From Malania oleifera (Eukaryota; Streptophyta; Magnoliopsida; Santalales; Ximeniaceae): 64,000 nucleotides of DNA. Every line of letters begins with the position of its first letter. Positions within the stretch are counted from its first letter, which is position 1. The stretch is taken from the NCBI RefSeq assembly GCF_029873635.1, contig NC_080421.1, forward strand, positions 40,157,120 through 40,221,119, in the 5' to 3' direction. Shown here piece by piece: positions 58,975-64,000 of this stretch. The notes beneath the pieces are model-generated. The model was not told the origin of the DNA. It saw only the letters and a list, made by a program, of their open reading frames with translations, and did not search any database. Made by a program: the position numbers and the translations under genes.

Positions 58975-59263
58975 CTAGGTTACTAGGTTCTGTAGACTTT
59001 AGAGTGCAGCGGGAACGGTACCAGAGTATTGGAAAATGATTTAAGGTTTTGTTCTATAGACTAGAGGTAGGACTTCCGTGGTGGTTTCTGTGTTTATCCT
59101 GGGGTGACGATTTCAGGAAAACTATAGTAAACTATTGTCGGGTTGTGTTCTTAGAATGTAGGACTGGAGTTAGGAATAAGCTAAGGAAGTTAGGATAAAT
59201 AACTATGTTAGGTGTGTAACCTATAATTATAGGGTTCCTAAGTTACGTTTATTGTTTTTTAGG

Positions 59264-60280
59264 ATGGATCCAGGAGGAGGTAGTGCCCATGAGAGTGGCA
59301 ATGATGGGGCAGGGCCCTCGAGCGCAAGCAGAACTGATTCTAACGCAGTACTACGCAGCGTGCCTCAGCAGGTTATGGCTGAGATCGCTAGGAGCTCCCG
59401 AGAGTAGGAAGGTATGTCTGTAGGCCATGGGAGCACTATAGAGAAATTTACGAAGATGAATCCTCTGGCATTTTCAGGAGGGGTTGATCCTGTAGCTGCC
59501 AAGAATTGGATGCAGGAGATTGAGAAAGTCTTGGCAATGTTACAGTGTATAGAGGAACAGAGGGTCCTCTTCGCCACCTATAAATTGACTAGAAAGGCTG
59601 AGAGGTGGTGGACTGCTGTGAGACTTCTAGAGCAGTAGAAGACAACATTGATAGCCATGACATGGGACCGGTTTAAAGAGTTATTCTTTGATAGGTATTT
59701 TCCAGCTACTGTGAAGGAGGCTAAAGTGGAGGAGTTCCTGAGTCTGAAGTAGGGACGGATGTCGATCTAGCAGTATGTGGCGCGGTTTATCAAGCTCTCT
59801 CATTTCTCTTCGTATATTATTCCTGATGAGGTAAAGAAGGCGAGATTTGAGAGAGGATTGAGGAGAGGCATATTCAAATAGGTGGTAGTGTTGAACATTC
59901 AGGATTTCGTTGAGTTAGTTGATAGAGCAGCCTTAGCAAAGGTTGGTGAGCGTATGGATGTAGAGGAGCAGGGACGGAAGAAGAGATATGCATCTTCAGG
60001 TAGGTCAGGTCAGTGGAGGAAGGCAAATTATGGCAGAGGACGGAGATAGGAAACTGGGGATTGTGAGATTCAGACAGTGCAAAATCCTCTTGTCTGTCAG
60101 ACTTGTGGGAGGAGACACTGGGGAGAGTGTTAATTGGGATGAGCTGTCTGCTATCGCTATGGTAGATAGGGACATATGGTGCGAGACTGCCCTTTACCAC
60201 CAGACATCGCTTCTACTCCCATACCATACCAGGGAGGCTATCAGGCGCCATATGGGGACCAGCAGAAGAATATGGCTCAA
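59264..60280 (+). pseudogene. E5 gag
   Basis: ATG at 59264 (MDPGGGSAHESGNDG) one base after the acceptor match. Core blocks: TKMNPLAFSGGVDP, KNWMQEIEKVLAMLQC, RWWTAVRLLEQ, WDRFKELFFDRYFPA and IIPDEVKKARFERGL. Stops at 59405, 59638, 59750, 59768 and 59879; the first three sit where E2 has CAG, CGG and CAG. The knuckle reads CYRYGR-GHMVRDC, with the second Cys changed to Tyr and a stop inside. Confidence 0.87.
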
Positions 60281-63200
60281 ACCAGAGTTTTTGCCTTGAC
60301 ACCTGGTGATACTGAGACAGCCGGTGACGTGGTGACAGGTATGGTTAGCATGTTTTCCTTTAAAGTTATTATATTATTTGATTCAGGAGCTACACACTCG
60401 TTTGTGTCTCTAGAGTGCACTAGACTATATGGGGCAGAAACACAGTTGTGACACTGAACTGTTGGTATCTATACCGACTAGGTCAGCAGTAAGGTGTAGT
60501 AGGGTGCTCTAGGGTTGTCCCGTTGATATTCAGGGAAAACTTTTGTCTGCCAATTTGATAGTGCTAGACATGTATGGGTTTGATGTAATATTTGTTATGA
60601 ATCGGCTAACAGCTAATTTTGCCAGCATCGATTGCCATGTACGAGAAGGGATATTCAGACCTCCACGAAAAGCAGAATTTAGATTTGTAGGGTCCCGAGT
60701 GCAATCCCCGCCTCAGTTAGTTTTAGCTATTCAGGCGAGAAGACTACTGCTGAGTGGTTGCCAGGGATTCATGGCCTTTGTGAAGGAAATGTTAGGAAAT
60801 GAATTGAAACTCGCTAATACTCCAGTAGTAAAAGAGTTTACGGATGTTTTTCCTGATGAATTATTAGGCTTGCCACCAGATCAAGAAGTAGATTTTTCTA
60901 TTGATCTACTTCCAAGTACAACGTCGATTTCTAAAGTACCGAATGGCGCCAGTAGAGTTGGTAGAATTGAAGAATCAGTTGTAGGATTTTCTTGACAAGG
61001 GCTTTATACGACCTAGTTTATCTCCGTGGGGAGCTCCAATTCTGTTTGTGAGGAAGAAATATGGGTCTATGAGGATGTGTATAGATTATAAGGAGATTAA
61101 AAAGGTGACAATCAAGAACAAGTATCCTCTACCCCGTATAAATGATTTGTTTGACCAGCTCCAGGGTACACGGGTATATTCTAAGATTAACCTCAGATCA
61201 GGCTTTCATCAGGTGAAAGTGAAAGTAGAGGATGTATCGAAGACAGCCTTCAGGACCAGATATGGGCATTATGAATTCCTCGTTATGTCATTTAGTATGA
61301 TGAATGCTCCTACAGTATTTATGGATTTGATGAATAGAGTTTTTCACCAATATTTAGACTAGTTTGTTGTTGTTTTTTATTGATGATGTACTAGTCTATT
61401 CGAGGAGCTATAAGGAGCATAAGACATATTTGAGGTAGGTTCTGCAGACACTTCAGGAAAAAAAGTTGTATGCTAAGTTCAGTAAATGTGAATTTTGGCT
61501 TGAGAAGGTTATATTCCTGGGGCATGTCATTTCAGGAGATCGTATATATGTGGATCCTAGTAAAATTGAGGCGGTAGTGAATTGGGCTAGACCAAGGAAT
61601 GTCCAAGAGATTAGGAGTTTCTTGGGGGTAGTTAGGTATTACCGTCATTTCATTGAGGGATTCTTAGCACTATCAGGGCCTCTGACATGACTGACTATGA
61701 AGAAAGTTAGATTTAAGTGGGACGATAGCTGTGAGCAGAGTTTTCAAGAATTGAAGCAAAGGCTTGTCACGGCACTAGTATTGGTCATTCCGTCAGGGGG
61801 TGAAGGATATGTCATCTATAGTGATGCGTCCTTGAAAAGACTTGGCTGTGTGTTGCTACAGCATGGTAGAGTAGTAGCGTATGCTTCCAGGCAATTAAAA
61901 GAATATGAAAAAAGCTACCCTACCCATGATCTTGAATTGGCTGCAATGGTACACGCATTGAAGATTTGGAGGCATTACCTATATGGCAAGCAGTGTGAGA
62001 TTTTCTCTGACCACAAAAGTTTAAAATACTTTTTCACCTAGAAGGAACTAAACATAAGGCAGAGAAGGTGGTTAGAACTTATTAAATATTTTAACTGCAC
62101 TATCAGTTACCACCCAGGGAAGATGAACGTGGTAGTTGATGATATGAGTAAGAAGTTTATGGGACCAGCGTTGGCAGCTATGGAGATCCAGTATCCGATT
62201 ATGATGGATTTGGAGAGACTCGGCATTGAATTGGTCGAGAGTGGTTCTCAAGCTTGTATTGCTAGTTTAGTGGTGCAACCTACCTTACAGGAGAGGATTA
62301 AAGCTTCTTAGAAGGAAGACCTAGAATTAGCAGAGGTGATGGAAAGAGTACAGAGTGGTCAGGGGGAGGAATTCAGTATTGCAGATGACGGAGTTTTGCG
62401 GTTCCGTTCTAGATTATGTGTTCCTGCCAATGTTAATATGAAAAAGACTATTTTAAAGGAGGCTCATAGATCTTTGTATATAGTTCATTCTAGTAGTACG
62501 AAAATGTATAAGGATTTATGAGAGTCGTACTGGTGTAGTGGTATGAAGAAAGAGATCGTTGAGTATGTAGCCCAGTGTTTGACGTGCCAGTAGGTAAAAG
62601 CTGAACACCAGAGGCCAACAGGGCAACCATTATTTATCCCAGAGTGGAGATGGGATCATATATTTATGGATTTCGTTTCAGGGTTGCCATTGGCATTGCA
62701 TGGCTAGAATGCAATTTGGGTGATTGTGGATCATTTGACTAAGACCACCCATTTCCTTCCCATCAAGATCAACTACTCCATGCACAGGCTAGCAGAGATA
62801 TATATTCAAGAAATAGTTCGTTCTCACGGCGTGCCAGTGTCTATAGTGTCAGATAGAGACCCACGTTTCACGTTATGATTTTGGAGAAGTTTGCAGGAGG
62901 CTTTAGGGTCTTAGTTATCTTTTAGCACAACATTCCATTCCCAATCAAATGGGTATACTGAGAGGATGATACAGATACTAGAAGATATGCTCTGAGCGTG
63001 CATGTTAGATTTTGGGGGTAGTTAGACTCAATTCATGCTGCGGGTGGAATTTGTGTATAATAACAGTTATCATACCAGCATTAGCATGGCACCGTTTGAA
63101 ACACTGTACGATAGGAAATGTCATTCTCCTTTTTTCCTAGGATGAGATGTGTAAGCAGTGAGTTGTGGGGCTAGAGCTTGTTCAGCAAGCGCATGATAAG

Positions 63201-63695
63201 GTTCGACTTATCAGAGATAGAATCAGTGCAACATAGAGCCGACAGAAGAGTAATGCCGATAATTGCCGCAGGAATTTGGAATTTGATGTTGGTGACTATG
63301 TATTTTTTAAAATAGCTCCACTAAAAGGGGTTATGCGATTTGGGAAAAAGGGTAAACTTAGCCCTAGGTTTATCAATCCATTTGAGATTCTAGAGAAAGT
63401 GGGGCCGGTTGCCTATAGGCTAGCATTGCCCCCTGTGTTGTCTAGAATCCACGACGTATTCCACGTTTCCATGTTGAGGAAATACGTCCCATACCCTTCT
63501 CACGTGATCAGTTACGGTGAATTAGAGCTCAGTGATTCACTAACGTATGAAGAGGTGTCAGTACAAATTTTGGATAGGAAAGAACAAGAATTATTTAATA
63601 AGAAGATTCCTCTGGTGAAAGTCTTGTGGAGAAACCATGCAACAGAAGAAGCTTCTTGGGAGCTCGAGGAACAGATAAGGCAGAGATATCCATAA
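60281..63695 (+). pseudogene. E5 pol (protease, RT, RNase H, integrase, chromodomain)
   Basis: Protease with LFDSGATHSFVS (about 60378) and an altered FVMNRL where sisters have LGMDWL. RT with [27 protein letters not shown] and a T run (61373-61378) one base too long just before the FIDD codons. RT tail [17 protein letters not shown]. RNase H (61697-62120) with [33 protein letters not shown] and [11 protein letters not shown]. Integrase zinc-binding part (62336-62600) and core (about 62640-63010) with all three acidic residues still readable ([19 protein letters not shown]). The end (63276-63695) is open: [26 protein letters not shown] and chromodomain-like [21 protein letters not shown], stop TAA at 63693. 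Confidence 0.9.
61373..61378 (+). other. T-run frameshift at the E5 RT active site
   Basis: Six T where E2 and the frame require five; reading changes just before the catalytic Ile-Asp-Asp codons. Confidence 0.8.
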
Positions 63696-63937
63696 TTATT
63701 CAGGGAAGTGTAATAGTAGGTAATGTTTCTTTTGCAAGTACATGTAGCGGTTTAGTTAATAAGTAGTCTTTTAGTTTTGGGAGAAGTTTATTTTGTATAT
63801 GTAATCTCCCAGGACTTGGGATGTAACCCCAGTATTCCTCCGCCATAAGTGAGGGTAAGTAATAAAATAAGTAAACTGTTTTTCCTTTAAGGGATGATGA
63901 GTTATATAAATAGCAAATTTTGAGGATGAAATTTTAT

Positions 63938-63950
63938 AAGGAGGGGAGAA
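63938..63950 (+). other. E5 polypurine tract
   Basis: AAGGAGGGGAGAA abuts the 3' LTR start; same as in E2. Confidence 0.9.
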
Positions 63951-64000
63951 TGTAGTGACCCAAAGAATTATGGTATTTAAATAATAAAGAAGAAGGAAAA
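63951..64000 (+). repeat. E5 3' LTR, first 50 bp
   Basis: TGTAGTGACCCAAAGAATTATGG, matching 56906 onward with one G-to-A difference in the part visible. Confidence 0.9.

Larger units (their letters stand above)
57389..59262 (+). other. Predicted leader intron of E5 (1874 nt)
   Basis: Donor CAAG|GTAAGG at 57388/57389 and acceptor GTTTTTTAG|G at 59261-59262, one base before the gag ATG. The exon between the expected transcription start (about 57200) and the donor contains no ATG, whereas the intron has many. After splicing, gag would be the first ATG. The PBS (58963) lies in the intron. Confidence 0.65.
56906..64000 (+). mobile_element. E5: Ty3/gypsy element, right end outside the window
   Basis: 5' LTR 56906-58959, exact PBS, gag, protease, RT, RNase H, integrase, chromodomain-like end, PPT and the first 50 bp of the 3' LTR (from 63951). 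All domains are present, unlike in E2, but stops, a T-run frameshift at the RT active site and a damaged zinc knuckle make it non-autonomous. It is of the same LTR subfamily as S1, and its pol is close to that of E2. Confidence 0.9.

Overview
The window looks like nuclear DNA from a woody eudicot plant. It has one spliced host gene, of the plant-only NAC transcription factor family, in AT-rich, microsatellite-rich DNA. On both sides lie nested LTR retrotransposons whose primer-binding sites match plant initiator tRNA-Met. I saw no tRNA, rRNA or CRISPR features.

Layout. 1-3998: a fragment of a long LTR, a LINE-type RNase H relic (1441-1869), and a small composite of TRIM-like LTR units, partly inverted (2820-3469). 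4004-6136: solo LTR S2 with a 5-bp target duplication. 6980-8317: remnant E6 (gag piece plus half an LTR). 8318-31938: a nest of Ty3/gypsy chromovirus-like elements, all coding on the minus strand. The old element E1 sits in a Ty1/copia relic. Its pol was hit by LTR S1 (now solo, TSD TCTTC), and S1 was hit by the near-complete element E2 (9883-18698, TSD ACCTT). The 5' LTR of E1 was separately hit by E3 (20911-30314, TSD TAACT). 31939-33160: the copia relic. 33761-40288: the NAC gene on the minus strand, three exons, 309 aa, first intron 4.8 kb. 40506-47446: gene-free upstream DNA. 47447-56905: E4, a long element with a gag-like reading frame but no visible pol, carrying solo LTR S3 (TSD AACTT). 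56906-64000: E5, a plus-strand Ty3/gypsy element inserted in the 3' LTR of E4; its own 3' LTR begins at 63951 and runs off the window.

How the parts fit. The Ty3/gypsy LTRs share one promoter layout although their sequences differ. First comes an array of imperfect palindromes with a GTCGAC core, then a TATAAATA box 210-340 bp from the LTR start. A CT-rich leader follows, and then an AG|GTAAGG splice-donor match 215-270 bp after the TATA box. In all four elements that still have a gag start (E1, E2, E3, E5) a T-rich (C/T)AG acceptor directly abuts the gag ATG. This predicts a leader intron of about 1.7-2.1 kb that removes most of the LTR leader and the primer-binding site from the gag mRNA. 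I consider it the most interesting signal in the window. All retroelement reading frames seen are broken. In E5, each of the 12 stop codons that can be compared with an intact codon in a sister copy is explained by C-to-T change at CAG, CGA or CGG, and E2 and E5 share four stop positions.

Limits: coordinates of LTR ends with TSDs and of NAC splice sites were read base by base. Edges of decayed fragments are approximate. Clade names come from motif recognition, not from a search.
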